NCBI GenBank assembly: GCA_963969345.1
Contig: OZ017770.1
Location: forward strand, 195,246 to 259,245
From: Turbatrix aceti
Taxonomy: Eukaryota; Nematoda; Chromadorea; Rhabditida; Panagrolaimidae
Reading direction: 5' to 3'
DNA length: 64,000 bases
Shown: one piece after another, positions 23,981-35,131 of the stretch
Layout: each line of letters begins with the position of its first letter
How positions within the stretch are numbered: the first letter of the stretch is position 1
Program-made: the position numbers and the translations under genes
Notes under the pieces: generated by a model
Databases searched by the model: none
What the model saw: the letters and a program-made list of their open reading frames with translations, nothing else
Told to the model about the DNA's origin: nothing

Positions 23981-26900
23981 ATGCGTTCATCTGTAACGGA
24001 TAAGCCATTTGGAACGAGTGCGATGAACGTATCTCTGAATGGGTTAGTGATATCGTATTAATGGTGCATTTTGTCATGTTAATCGGTATTTATTTAGCTT
24101 CAATTACCCAAGTGGCAGCAAATCAGCCAGTGCGAGTCCCGGTCCGATGAGGGCATTCAGACAAAATTATTCAGCATTTGATGCGTCTGCTACTGGTGTT
24201 CCACCGGCACTAAACCAGCATACAATGCTTTGGCTTGATAACTACAATTTTGTGCCAGATTCAAATCTTTCACGGGTACGAAAATATTTATTTTTTTTTT
24301 TTGATTATGTTACTTCAGACGCCATCCATTATGTCAACACAGTCATCGATGGCTAGCCTTGCAACGAATATGAGCGAACTCAGCGTGATTACTGATGATT
24401 CTATCCATACAACTAGAAACTATTTTTCACCCGATATGTATCAACAAGGAACGCCGGTAAATTACGAGAATTACAATCCAGATATTCATTCCAAATTAAT
24501 AAGCTTTATCAACGAACTGAGACAAGGAGTATGTATTTTATTCTTATGAGATTAGCGTTACCAAATTCTTGTTTTAGAACGAACAACCAATCGATGAAAT
24601 TAAATCTTTGGTCAAGTTTCGCCATTTTGAGTACGTAACTGATGGTCGCTTATTCGTCGACTTTATCTATGCACTACTGAATGTCATGTACTGTCAGAAA
24701 ATGAACGAAATGGTAATTCTTGATTTCGTACACTATTTTACAGTTTTTGCAATGGCATTATAGGTTGTCATGAAGATTCTCTCTATCCTGTACTACATGT
24801 TGCAAACATCCAAACCTGGGACCGGCTCTCAACATTCTAATACCTTTTCTTTCACCATCGAAGCACTCCGGTCTACCGAAGGTAGTTTTGCCTTGTTATT
24901 GTACGAATTCTTATCGTAAGTTTCGTTTGTCGTTTGTGTTTTAATTATGGTTCTTTTTGTTTTAGTCCCGAAAAAGAGTATTGCAAATTTGCTATTACAA
25001 TTATGCACACACTGTTGTACTCGGGTCGCGATCGTTTTACACGAGCCGTTGTGCGTCAGAAAATTATTTTTGTAGACGTGTATTCAGATTTAATTTGCAA
25101 GATGTACAAGAGTTCACTGACTGTTTCCTTGGATACTCTAAAAATAATTATCAGCGGGCATTCAGAATTAAAGGTAATTTTTAAAACCCTTTGGAAGGCT
25201 TTTATTTTCGATTTGTGTTTCAGCAAAAATTTTATCTAAATGGCGGACTACAAATAATTTTGAATTACCTGGCTAACGAAACGGAAGAAAGAATTCTCTA
25301 TCACGCAGCTACAGTCCTTGATCCTTTATTATGCGACTATAAAAAAGAAGGCAATGTTGTTGATAAATTTATTGAAATCGATGGCATTGAAATTTGTTCA
25401 AAGCACTTGGGTCACCCTTCGTCTAGGCTACTGGAACAAATTATGATTTGCCTCGCTCACGTTGGTAGTGCGCATACAATTGCGATGAAAAATCTTCAAG
25501 ATCCTGCCAACAGAGTGCTGCAGCTTTTGGGCTCTACTCACCACAAACTGGTCAATATTGCGCTACACTTTTTGGCTAACATCATGAACGTAGATCACCA
25601 AAATAAGGTACACCTTGTTCGCGGCAATGCTGTTGAATACTACCTCAGAATGCTAGCTTACCTTCAACCAGCTAGGTTTTCGTCACGATCAGAAGACAAG
25701 AAGATGTACGAAGACATGATGGAAAACTGCCTTTGGGGTTTGCAGTCGATGTGCTTAAAATACAATCCACCCGTCGACGACTTCAGTAAATGCGTGTGTG
25801 AAAAAATTTCTCAGTTTCAAAACTGGGGTCTTATGTTGCTTGAGATTATCAGACGGGATGTCATTGGATCATGCAATCGTGCTTTGCTGGTAGGTTTTTC
25901 ATTCTTGTGTTTTTTGTTTATCTGTCTTTTTTTTTAGATTTTGTACACCGTTGTTATGAACGCCCCACAATACGCTTTGCCATTCTTAGAAAACTTTAAG
26001 GACGAAAAAGGTTTCACTATTCATCACTACGCTCATTTCAAGGTTCAACAAGCGTTAGATCTCTTGTTTGATCCAAGTCTTGACTGGGCTAAAACTGGAT
26101 TGTTTCCTCTTGTCGAGCGAACAACAAAGCGACAACGAAATGGCATGCCTTTGGTACATCACGATCCCAAGATACTCGAAAAGAATGTTGATCTCGTTCG
26201 GGTGTTTCTTTCGCGTTCTCTCAAATTTTGCCGTATTATCGCTTCTGCGACCAGAGATCCCACCATCATGCGACAACTATTTGAGTCCAATTCTTGCAAT
26301 CCATTTTTTATCGACGAACTTTTTCTGAATCCGCAGTATCAAAATGTATTTGAAGAGCTCGTTATGCTTGCTCCCTTCGTTTTCAACTGGAATATTGCCT
26401 GCCATTGGACATCAAGCATTCATATCTCGCAGAAGATTAGGCATATCGTTTATAACGGAGGATATGCAGGTGGTCTGCGAGAAGCTTCAAAACGCTGTCT
26501 CCAATTAATGGACTCAGTTTCCGTATGTTTTTTAAGAGTCTGCGAAACAAAAAATACGAAAGTTGTTGGCACCTATTATTGGGGTCAACTTTTCGGTATA
26601 TCACATTATTCCGATGCCGCTTTTTGAAGATATGGCATCTGCAATTTTCTACGTCAAATTTTCAAATTGATTCAAAATTTTTGATTTTTTAGTTACGGGG
26701 GTTTCTTGCCATGAGGTCAGTTTTTTGAGTGCAGCATACGCATTTCTATAAGATGTCGGGTATCAACCCCTATATGTTGGAGCCCTTTATTTTTTCCATT
26801 GCCGAGGTTCCAAACGGTAAAATTTATACTGAATTGGGCAAATTTGCGATCAGTGCTCAAAAGAATACTGAATTATGCAAATTTGCGATCAGTGCACGTT

Positions 26901-28304
26901 TCCAAACTCAACTCAATGAAATAGTGTGGGGAAACGTGCACAAAAAACATTCTTCTTCACTGCTTTTAGCGCGCACGCCTCGTGCTGCAGCCCACGTCTT
27001 CGTCTGCTTCGTAGTTTTTCCGAAAAGCAGTAAAATTTATGTAAAAAAAGGTCAGAAAAAAGATGTAAAACATTTGGAAACGCACAAATCATTAAAATTG
27101 TTCAATTTGATGTTATTATTATGTGAATTTCGCCTATTTTTTCTAAAATGTTTGTGGGGGTTGGAGAGGCCGAGGTTCCCGCAGGGTGGCGAAACTCCCA
27201 TGGGAATTAGAAATAGGGGAATTATCCCATGGTATTCCCATGGGAGTCCCCGGGGGTATTTTTTGGTACATTTAAAAAAGTACATGTTCATACAAAAAAG
27301 ATATCCAAAAACACACTTATTTTATTAATGTATTAAAATTAACAATGAAAATAAAATCATTTCCCAAATTTGAAAGAAAAAAGCACGCGTAAAATAAGGG
27401 TGATATTTTAAGCGGGATCGCGCGTTTTCAAAATTCCGTGGGGAATTATCCCGTGATACATGGGAATCCCGGGATAATTCCCGGGATATTTCCCATGGGA
27501 CTCCCATGGGAATCCCCTCTTCGCCACCCTGGGTTCCCGGGACCGGCCCCTGATTTTTGATATGCCTGGTTGGCGCTCAACCGGGGTCTAAAACGGGCCG
27601 GTAATTTAGGCCCGCGGCCCGGCCCGGGTCTAGGACGTCGGCCTGACGCCGGATCGGTCAGCTATAATTTAATTTTTTTAGTGAAGCGTGCAAAAACACA
27701 GTTTTTTTGACAACATCTTATAAGAAAAGTGCAAAACAAAGGCAACTTCATTTTATTTAGAACATTATATTAATTGTTTTCACAAAAAACGTGTTTTTTC
27801 GCGTTTGCTTTTCAAACATATTCTTGTTTCGAGCCAAAACGAGCCTGACGGGCGGCCCGATTTCGGCCCGGCCCAGGTCCCGCCCGTTTTTGTCTTTGGC
27901 TACAACGAAGAGGGTCGATTACCCGTGATTCTATAGAAATACGGATGCTGCTGCCAAAATAGTGACTGCAAAAAACCGAATTTAAAATTTTTCAAATAAG
28001 TCAATTTTTTTTTGGGAAATCTGAATACGGTAATCAATTTCTCATGGCAAGAAACCAAAAAATCTAATTTTTTTAATCAATTTGAAAATTTGACGTCAAA
28101 AATTTCGGAAGCCGACAAAATGTGATATACCGAAAAGTAAACCTAAACATAGGTGCTAACAACTTTGGCATAAAACATTGGGAAATTTCAAATCACCGGA
28201 AATAAATTTGCTCGGAGACTCCCTTTTAAGCATCTAATGAATACGATATTATGACGACTTTTTAGGCTCCTCCAGTTCTACCGATACATTCCTACCAGCA
28301 GTAG
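23981..28304 (+). CDS. Divergent beta-catenin (armadillo-repeat protein)
   Basis: Beta-catenins link cadherins to alpha-catenin and act as Wnt co-activators. Exons: 23981-24042, 24098-24275, 24319-24528, 24578-24712, 24764-24915, 24966-25173, 25224-25889, 25938-26522 and probably 28266-28304, all in phase, giving 744 residues. The order fits an N-terminal region, about 12 armadillo repeats and a short tail. DTLKIIISGHSELK followed by NGGLQIILNYL aligns by eye with the DCLQILAYGNQESK..GGPQALVNIM segment of beta-catenin and keeps the groove lysine. MENCLWGLQSM parallels VQNCLWTLRNL. No DSGxxS phosphodegron is visible in the N-terminal part. Identity elsewhere is low, as for nematode BAR-1, HMP-2 or WRM-1, and I cannot say which. 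If the last intron is not used, the frame runs on 34 codons into repeat sequence and stops at 26627. Confidence 0.78.
26829..26900. repeat. Short tandem duplication
   Basis: Two near-identical copies of ACTGAATTGGGCAAATTTG..ATCAGTGC lie at about 26829 and 26872, about 43 bases apart, inside the composite element. Confidence 0.6.
27182..27531. mobile_element. Non-autonomous hAT-like element, TSD GGTTCCCG
   Basis: The 350 bp element starts CAGGGTGGCGAA and ends TTCGCCACCCTG, a perfect 12-bp inverted terminus. It is flanked by identical GGTTCCCG repeats at 27174-27181 and 27532-27539. Subterminal parts are CCCATGGGA and CCCGGGATAAT arrays. The AT-rich centre has no open frame of note. The terminus matches the elements at 22024 and 41842 apart from one base. 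Confidence 0.88.
27590..27890. repeat. GC-ended dispersed repeat, copy 2
   Basis: This 301 bp sequence starts AAAACGGGCC and ends GCCCGTTTT, so the termini are inverted. The outer parts are GGCCCGGGCC-like arrays, and the interior is nearly identical to 20996-21287. A fragment of the same GC-rich end occurs near 59628-59665. Confidence 0.75.
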
Positions 28305-28520
28305 CATCTCAGGCACAGTGATGTCACCGTATTCTAACAGGGTTTTGCATTGCTGATCTCGGTCTTCATCGACGTCGTAAATCTTATCATACTATGATTA
28401 CTCTTATTATTAGTTGTTTGCAATTGTGGTTTCACGGGCGGTTATAAATACACAAATTAGAAAATAACTTTCATCAGTTTGCATGAAAATCCATTTATAA
28501 GTACACATCGCAACAAGATT

Positions 28521-29122
28521 TTACTGGAAAAGTTCGATACCCTTTCGCACGGGATACGAAATAACGTTCCAGAGTTCACGAAGTGTAAAGTGTTTGTGGT
28601 GGCATGATTTCTTGGTTTCTGGTTTCGGGTATTTGGACCAACAATCAACAACTGCTTTGTCGCAGGCGCAAATACCAGCGGCGCATGAACGGGTGTTAGC
28701 TAAAAATAGTTTTTTACAAGTTATATAATTGTCTTTAATATGGCAAACCGTCAGTAGTACACTTAGGCTCACTTGTGGTACTTGTGTGGTTGCAAACAAA
28801 TGTATAAGGATCTACATATTCTTCCGGTGTGATCAAGCATTTTTTGTTTTCAACTAGAGCATCGTAACACTTGTCATGATGCATACAACATCTAAAAAGA
28901 ACGCGCAATCATTGTTATGCGAATTAAAAATAAAACTTGCTCATCAATTCCATCAATCGGTTCACCCGATCCCCCAAAGCCACACCAACATCCGTAATCG
29001 TTGTAGTCTAAAGCTGTGTAGCCGAGCTTACAATAGGCCATCCTATTAAGGTCCCACAAATTTCGAAGTTCTGCCTGGGCATATCCAATAAGGAAGCAAA
29101 AGATCACGAGAGCTCGCATCAT
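28521..29122 (-). CDS. Secreted phospholipase A2
   Basis: This is a calcium-dependent enzyme that cuts the sn-2 fatty acid from phospholipids, and it should be secreted. Exons 29122-28941, 28891-28749 and 28699-28521 join in phase and give 167 residues. A signal peptide (ALVIFCFLIGYAQA) is followed by the calcium loop YGCWCGFGGSG and then the catalytic His in CCMHHDKCY. A later CAAGICACDKAVVDCW block carries the second active-site Asp and the conserved cysteines. Length and order fit the group I/II/V/X family. The first intron uses a GC donor (GATGA|GCAAGT), the only donor that restores the CCxHHDxCY motif. It lies 239 bp 3' of TAF4 on the same strand. It is more likely a digestive or excretory enzyme than a venom component. 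Confidence 0.92.
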
Positions 29123-29361
29123 CGAGTCAAATCGTTGATGTTAATCTCAAACGAATGTTTGCTTATAACCAGTAGCACTTGATGTAGGACAATGACAAGT
29201 GTTTGTCCGGCACGTACCCCCGCCCTGTTGTGTCTGCGAAAGAAAGCTTAAATTAAATTTCCATCCTTGTATTTTTTTAACAAAACTTAAGGGTAATTTG
29301 AAGAAACAAACGCGAAGATACAAAATAAGGCATTACGAAAATACGACGAAAGTTTCAACAA

Positions 29362-31264
29362 TCAAGTAGCATGAGATCGCGATTCAGCATCGTTCTTGAC
29401 ACGTTCGGTTTCCAAAGCACGCGCCTGTCGGTAGTTTTCAAAGTACACCAATGGAAGAAACAGATTCGGCATGCGCCGGGCGAATCTGTCATTTGTAAAA
29501 GCAAGGTAGACATCACGCATCGAGAGGTATTTTACACGAGCACGAAGAACGGACTAAAAACCATTTAATTGGGCGCGCTTAAAAACAAGATAATTCTTAC
29601 GTTGTTCAATGTAGCTGGAGGCGCCTGCTGACGAACAGGGGCCTTTCGTTTTTTACCCAGAGCTGCATGGGCGGCTTCATTCGCTTTACGGTTAACTACA
29701 TCGTCTTGCTCGCGTCGGGACTGAAAAAAAACACTATTAGTATAATTGATAAGAGTGGAAGCAAATCATTAATCGCGAGTACAAATTTTGAACAAATTTC
29801 CACGCACCAACATGAATCATCAAACAATCATTATGCTCTCGATGATAAAACAGCATGATGTCTCAGACAAAAAACGTACAATTCTCAAATATTGGAAAGC
29901 AACTAACCTTCTCAGACGACTCAATCGGCAGTGGTTTGTAGTCTTTGGCGCGTTGCTGCCGCGCGTAGTAACGCTCAGCGATTTCAAGCTGCTTTCGAGG
30001 ATCGTTAACCAGCGTGTAGTTTGGATCAGTTCGATAGGGATAAAGCCGAATGGCTGCATTGTCAATCATTTTTACAAGAATGCCACGAACTTTGCTTTCA
30101 ACCTTATCCGAAATCATGGAAAATGCTTCCTCCTCGAATGCCAGGCACTCCGGCATCAGCTGTTGCACCATACTCGTGAATCCTTGTCGACTAAGAAACT
30201 TTTGATCAATGGTCGAGGAAGAATCGTTGACATCTTTAAAAACCACGCGCTCTTGAGACTGAGAAGAAATAGCAGAAGCAGAAGGGGTTTCACTTGGTTT
30301 ACTGGCTTGATTTTCGCGTAATGAAGAAGTCTGGGGCAATTGAAGTGTTGGCTGAGATGGAGGCCGACCAGGTGTCTCAACACGCAACTGTTCATAAATT
30401 GGAGCACTTGCAGACACATGACCGTTAGGGGTAGAATTTACAAGAGGTGACGATTGAACCGGAGTCGATGAGCCTCTCGAAAGTGTCGGCAAAGCAGAAT
30501 CCTTGTTGGTAACTGGATTGAAGATAGAATCAAGCGACAGACGCTTCTCATTTAAATGTCGCCGAAGTGCTGGAAGGTTGTCCTCAAGAAATGAACGCAT
30601 GTGAGCCTGAGGAGATTTTCCAACAACGCTGCCGAGTTCCTGGTGAAAATCCATTGGAGTGATGACACAGTCTATGACTTGCTAAAAAAAGGAAAACCAT
30701 AATAAACTAAACAACAGGAGCAAGGCAGATACATGCAATGCAACCATAAAAAAATAGAAACAGACCCGGATAAGCGTACTCATTCTTTCCACATTTTGTG
30801 GAAACTGTTTGTAACATAGAACGATAAAACTACGCAGCAGCTTTACCAGCTTTTGTACATTCGCTTCTTCTGATCCGGCATTTGCTGGCTGCGCAGCCAA
30901 AGGCGATTGTGCATGCTTAGCCAGGGGAGCTCGAAGACCTGATTCCGTCATATAATGTGGATTCAGCGGTTTAGCGAATTCAGGGCTAGAACTCGGAGCA
31001 TGCGCGCGAGATGGGCGGACAACGGAGTGGGGGGGCGTTGGAACGGCAAATTCACCTGGGTTTGGTTGACGAACTTGATAACCCCTGACAAATGCATCAG
31101 CTGAATACAAAATTAGTTATTATTCATACACAAAACAGCAAAAAACTTACGATTCACTGGACGTACTAATGTAGACTGCGAAGCCTTTGACTGCAAGACG
31201 AAAGCTTGGCATAAAAATTATCGCAAAACGAGAAGACACTTACCGAGTCTTGAATTCCATACAT
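29362..31264 (-). CDS. taf-4: TFIID subunit TAF4
   Basis: TAF4 is a core scaffold of general transcription factor TFIID and pairs with TAF12 through a histone fold. Exons: 31264-31244, 31190-31151, 31100-30766, 30681-29908, 29720-29601, 29553-29362; every junction is in phase, giving 493 residues. After a Pro-rich N-terminus comes the TAFH/NHR1 domain (QKLVKLLRSFIVLCYKQFPQ..LPALRRHLN, residues about 105-170). A Ser/Thr/Pro linker follows, then the histone-fold region (EEEAFSMISDKVESKVRGIL), a helical spacer ending ERYYARQQRAKDYKPLP, and a C-terminal segment with VKYLSMRDVYLAF. It is short because the Gln-rich activator-binding region of vertebrate TAF4 is missing. It starts 209 bp from the Spindly-like gene, divergently. 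Confidence 0.88.
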
Positions 31265-31473
31265 TTCTTTTTTTTAAGGTATGATGCTCAACAAATAATG
31301 AAAATACAAATATCTTACGTGCTTTGCATAACAACAAAACTGCATAAACGATGCAAAAACGCATGCAACTTTTTTCGTGTCGAGACCGTCTTGCATTGTT
31401 GCATTATATGCATAGGATATCAGCAGCACTTGCTGCGCTTTGCTCTCGCTTTGTTTGGTTTCAACGGGTCCGC

Positions 31474-32875
31474 ATGGATTCTTCGACGGATCTGTCCTCT
31501 ACGGATGATTATCAGACAGAACTGTTTCGACTGAAGAATCAGATTAAGCAGCTAGAAACTACTGGTGAGTTCTACGCCCAAGAATGTGAAAAGTTGGATA
31601 GCCTGCTTTCTGAAGAAACCGCGAAGGTGGCTTCACTTAATACACAGGTAGGTATCTTTCAAGCGTTGTATTGTTTATATAATTATTGTTTATTAGGTTA
31701 CTGAACTCACACGCGAAGTTAAGAATGTTTATGATGTTCTTGCGGAGAAAGATCATGAGATTGCCGAGTTGGCCGAACGTGGTGTGCCAAAAAGTGAAGT
31801 CAAAGTCGTTACAGAAAAGCAAGTTGAATACTTGCAGGATCCCGAAATCATCGAAGAGCTCAAAAAATACCGTGCAGAGAATGTAGGTCATAATTGATTG
31901 TAGGTGCGTGCATGCTGTTTTATATGGTTAACTTTCAGAAGCACCTCGAAATGGAGTTGAATGCTATGAAAGACTCCTTCGGCTTGATGCAGTTCAAGAT
32001 CAAAGAATACGAGGAAGATATCGGTCTTTATAGAGCGAAGGAGAAAGATTTTCACGCTCAACGTATAAAGATGTCTGAAGAATTGATCGAAGCACAACAG
32101 ACGAATGCCACACTCCGGGACAAGCTCAATGAATCGAAGCCTAAAGATATGGCAAAGCAAGGCAATTCTATTTACGCCGAACTTGACGATGCTCGTAAGA
32201 AGGCTGACAAGGCTCTGCTCGAGATTGCGCGCGAACGGGACACCCTGAAAGCTGAGGTTCGCATGATGAAAAATCAGATGGAAAGCATGCGCAACGTTTC
32301 TGATTTTAGTGAAGACAGTATTGATATTGGTATGATTATTATTTAATTTAGGTGCAAAAAAAGTAATGACTTCGTTTTTCAGATTTTGTTAAATACCTTT
32401 CTTCTCGCGAATTTTTGGAACGTTCGGAATGTGATCGTTATAAGCGCCAATATGAAGGTCTTTTTAATGCTCAAAAACAAAACAAGGAAGTCGAATATCT
32501 TCGGTAGTGATTTACGTTTCTAACAATTTGATACATGCATTTTTTGCAGAGAACGCGTCAAAGAAAAGGATAGTGAATTCGCCAGACTGTACTCCCAGAT
32601 CGGCGATATTAAGGAGCGTGAACGAAAATTCGACGAAACACGGGATGTGATCCAGACTCAACTAAAAGAGCTTCTTGCCGAAAACGTGGTTTTGAGTATG
32701 AAATGATTGAGACTCAGCCGAATTTATGTTTTTATTATTTTCAGAATCGAGGATCTCTGGACTGGAATCCCGTGCTCAGCAGAATTCCGACACTGGAGCA
32801 AAGAGCGGAAAAGAAAATCAGCCTCTTCGCGTTACTCGTAAACTTGGAATCATGAAGCTGCAGCCTAAAAACTGA
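31474..32875 (+). CDS. Coiled-coil protein, Spindly-like dynein adaptor
   Basis: Six exons (31474-31647, 31697-31882, 31939-32329, 32383-32503, 32550-32695, 32745-32875) give 382 residues, almost all heptad-rich coiled coil, with a basic unstructured tail. The segment GNSIYAELDDARKKADKALL resembles the Spindly motif of dynein-dynactin adaptors (GNSLFAEVEDRR in human Spindly), which binds the dynactin pointed end. Spindly recruits dynein to kinetochores. The length is shorter than known Spindly proteins and no clear AAxxG CC1 box is visible. It could instead be another BICD-type adaptor or an unrelated coiled coil. Confidence 0.6.
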
Positions 32876-33339
32876 CATCACTTACTGTTGTTCTAGACCT
32901 CTAGAACTTAGGGTCTAGAGAAAACATTTCTTTTGACTGACCTCATTGCCTCTAAAATTTGAGTACAAAACCATGCAACGCGTTGCCGTAAACGTATTGA
33001 AGAATTAAACGAGATGAATAAACTGTACTTTCCCTTATGCGGCTGAATTTATTAATTCGTTAAAATACGAGTTATTATTTTTGTGTCACGCTATTCGCCA
33101 TTTTAGTCTATTACATGTTGCCAAACGCACATTTGAAAAAAAGACTGATCATCTATCGGGGTGCATTTTGATGGTATGTCATGTTTTTGACGATTGTTTT
33201 GACTGACAAATGTATGCCTGGCCGTGTCTTGTTTGTGCTCAGATTAAACGAACTTGCTTGTGTACGTGCAATACACTCTCCAGGTGGTGCGTATTTTTGT
33301 TTCATTGTATTTTTGTTGTTTTGCAGTTTTGGCTTCAAC
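32876..33339. other. 3' and 5' flanks between two plus-strand genes
   Basis: An AATAAA-like signal lies near 33015 (GATGAATAAACTG). A TTGCAG acceptor ends at 33326, 13 bases before the next ATG. No other feature is seen. Confidence 0.5.
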
Positions 33340-33927
33340 ATGATCGACTGGGATTCCGCTTTGGAATTCAGTTATACAGATGTCCTGCTTTTTGTACTCA
33401 TTGTGGTATTCTTTTACAAGGTGTACAAACGTGAAACGAAGGCGCCACCACCAGTTCCAAAGCCTATGAAAAAGCAGGATATGACTCTTGAGCAACTTCG
33501 TAAATACAATGGCGTTGACGACGACCACATTTGTCTTGGCATACTTGGTCTCGTACGTTTTTATTTTGTTTGCTGCCATACTTGGTCTCGTCATTTTGTT
33601 TAGGTTTTTGACGTGTCACGGGCAACTCACTTTTATGGACCAGGTACGTCATACGGAAATTTGGCAGGTCGCGATGCAACTCGGGCACTTGCTACAATGG
33701 ATATTCAGAATGTTTCGGATGAATACAGCGATCACTCTGATTTGACGGCGCTAGAACGTGAGGAAGCTAACAACTGGTTTACGTCTTTCAAGAGTGAGTT
33801 TTCCGTGTTGATTGTCACATGGTTGACTGGCGGTTTTATAGTCAAGTATCCAACTGTTGGACGTCTTCTTGGTCCTAACGATACGCCAAAGAATTATGAA
33901 GACGATATTGCTGATGTTAACGCGTAA
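33340..33927 (+). CDS. vem-1: Membrane-associated progesterone receptor component, cytochrome b5-like (VEM-1/PGRMC)
   Basis: PGRMC proteins are haem-binding ER and plasma membrane proteins that act in sterol metabolism, P450 support and axon guidance. Exons 33340-33552, 33604-33793 and 33842-33927 give 162 residues. An N-terminal hydrophobic anchor (VLLFVLIVVFFYKVY) is followed by PPPVPKPMKKQDMTLEQLRKY, then the b5-like domain: VFDVS, HFYGPGTSYGNLAGRDATRA, LATMDIQN and YPTVGRLLGPND. The tyrosines of the PGRMC haem site (FYGPGTSYG and following) are present, and the histidine ligands of true cytochrome b5 are absent, as in the family. mL63 follows on the same strand, with its acceptor 249 bp after this stop. 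Confidence 0.93.
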
Positions 33928-34176
33928 TTGATCTTCAGCAACCGTCAAGAAGTTTGTTCCCAAATGTGCGAATCATGCACGGGACGTTTTCTGTTGCCTT
34001 TTGTTGACGACAAATGGTTTTCATTTCATATCATGTAATTTCTTATTTGTAAAAGTAAACATTATTGACCACGAGACAAAAAAAAGAGGAATGCACCCGT
34101 TTCGTCGGTTTTATATTTCCACTCGTTTCATTTTATTTGATTTTTAGTTTATGATATTTATTTATCACCTTTACAG

Positions 34177-34664
34177 ATGCGTTTGACGCTTTGCGAACTG
34201 CGCAACCTGAACAAGGTTCACTGGGATCGTCGTGCCTGGCAAATCGGCTACCGGGGTGTTTTACTGCCTCAACAGAAAGCCACTGGTCGTCCTCATCTTT
34301 CAGTGGGACAGAATAATGTTGCTTTGCTTCGCCGCCAGTTTGCCCGTGAGTACGACGTCATGCGCCACCTTGCAAATCCATATTTGACCAAGGTTTGTTG
34401 TTTTGTACTTCTAACTACACTTCTACGTTCTGATTTTTTAAGCAAACCGAAAAAGCGTACATCACGCAACACGGCAGCGCTAAAGATGTCATCCATCGTG
34501 AACGTGAGGGGAAAGAAGCCAAACGCATGCCTGGGGAACCCAAAAAGCTGAATCCCGATGGAAAGGTGTTCAAATCATTTGCCAATTATGGAAATCTTCT
34601 CCACAAGCATCGCACCGTCGAAGATTCTTTCTCCGAACTGATCAGACGCGATCGTTGGGACTAA
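34177..34664 (+). CDS. MRPL57: Mitochondrial large-subunit ribosomal protein mL63
   Basis: Exons 34177-34392 and 34443-34664 give 145 residues. By eye the protein follows mL63 (MRP63): a basic N-terminus, then QNNVALLRRQFAREYDVMRHLANPYLT (shown here only as its core, NVALLRRQFAREYDVM), which parallels the [23 protein letters not shown] stretch of the human protein. It ends HRTVEDSFSELIRRDRWD, paralleling HRFIADQLDHLNVTKKWS. The ATG directly follows TTTACAG, consistent with trans-splicing. Identity is modest, so another mitoribosomal protein is possible. Confidence 0.62.
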
Positions 34665-35131
34665 GTTGCTTAGTTTGTTTGATTTTGTTGTTTAATCCGA
34701 TGGCCCAAATTTATTTTAGTATAAATTGCCTCGTACCTCCTGTTTATTCTGAAAACAAAATACTTTTATACAAAATTGATTGATAATGAGATCATTATTT
34801 GAGTGAGATCGCAACACAATGAGAGAGGGAAATCACGCTTTTTGCTGCGCATTGATTATAAGATTGAGGAAAAAAACTTTCTTGTTAAATCCAAAATGCA
34901 ACATTTTTGATATGCCAAAAACGTTAATTGCTAACCAAGTTATTGTTACCTATGAAGTCCGTACAATATTTTAATACGTGTGTGACACATTTTGGTCAGT
35001 TATGATTAAGGAGGGGTAAAAAGAGAAATGGGTACAATGTATTTTTTATGATGATTTCTGTGAGGGTTGAAAAAAAAAGAAAAAGAGAAAACAAGATATT
35101 GAAGTATTCTGAAAACACGCAATCTTTCTTA
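34665..35131. other. Intergenic space between convergent genes
   Basis: These are AT-rich 3' flanks of mL63 and GRK-2. No gene is seen. Confidence 0.5.

Larger units (their letters stand above)
26559..28166. repeat. Inverted-repeat-bounded composite element in the last beta-catenin intron
   Basis: The arm 26559-26715 (AAAGTTGTTGGCACCTAT..GGTTTCTTGCCATGAG) recurs inverted and diverged at 28041-28166. The arms share TTTTCGGTATATCACATT and GTCAAATTTTCAAATTGATT. Between them lie a 350 bp hAT-like insertion and a GC-ended repeat. No transposase is recognisable. It looks like an old DNA element that later became a target for others. Confidence 0.65.

Noticed and set aside
25223..25889. A possible donor AATAAG|GTACAC inside the long beta-catenin exon near 25608
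   Set aside because: The frame reads on cleanly through armadillo-like sequence, so no intron is needed.
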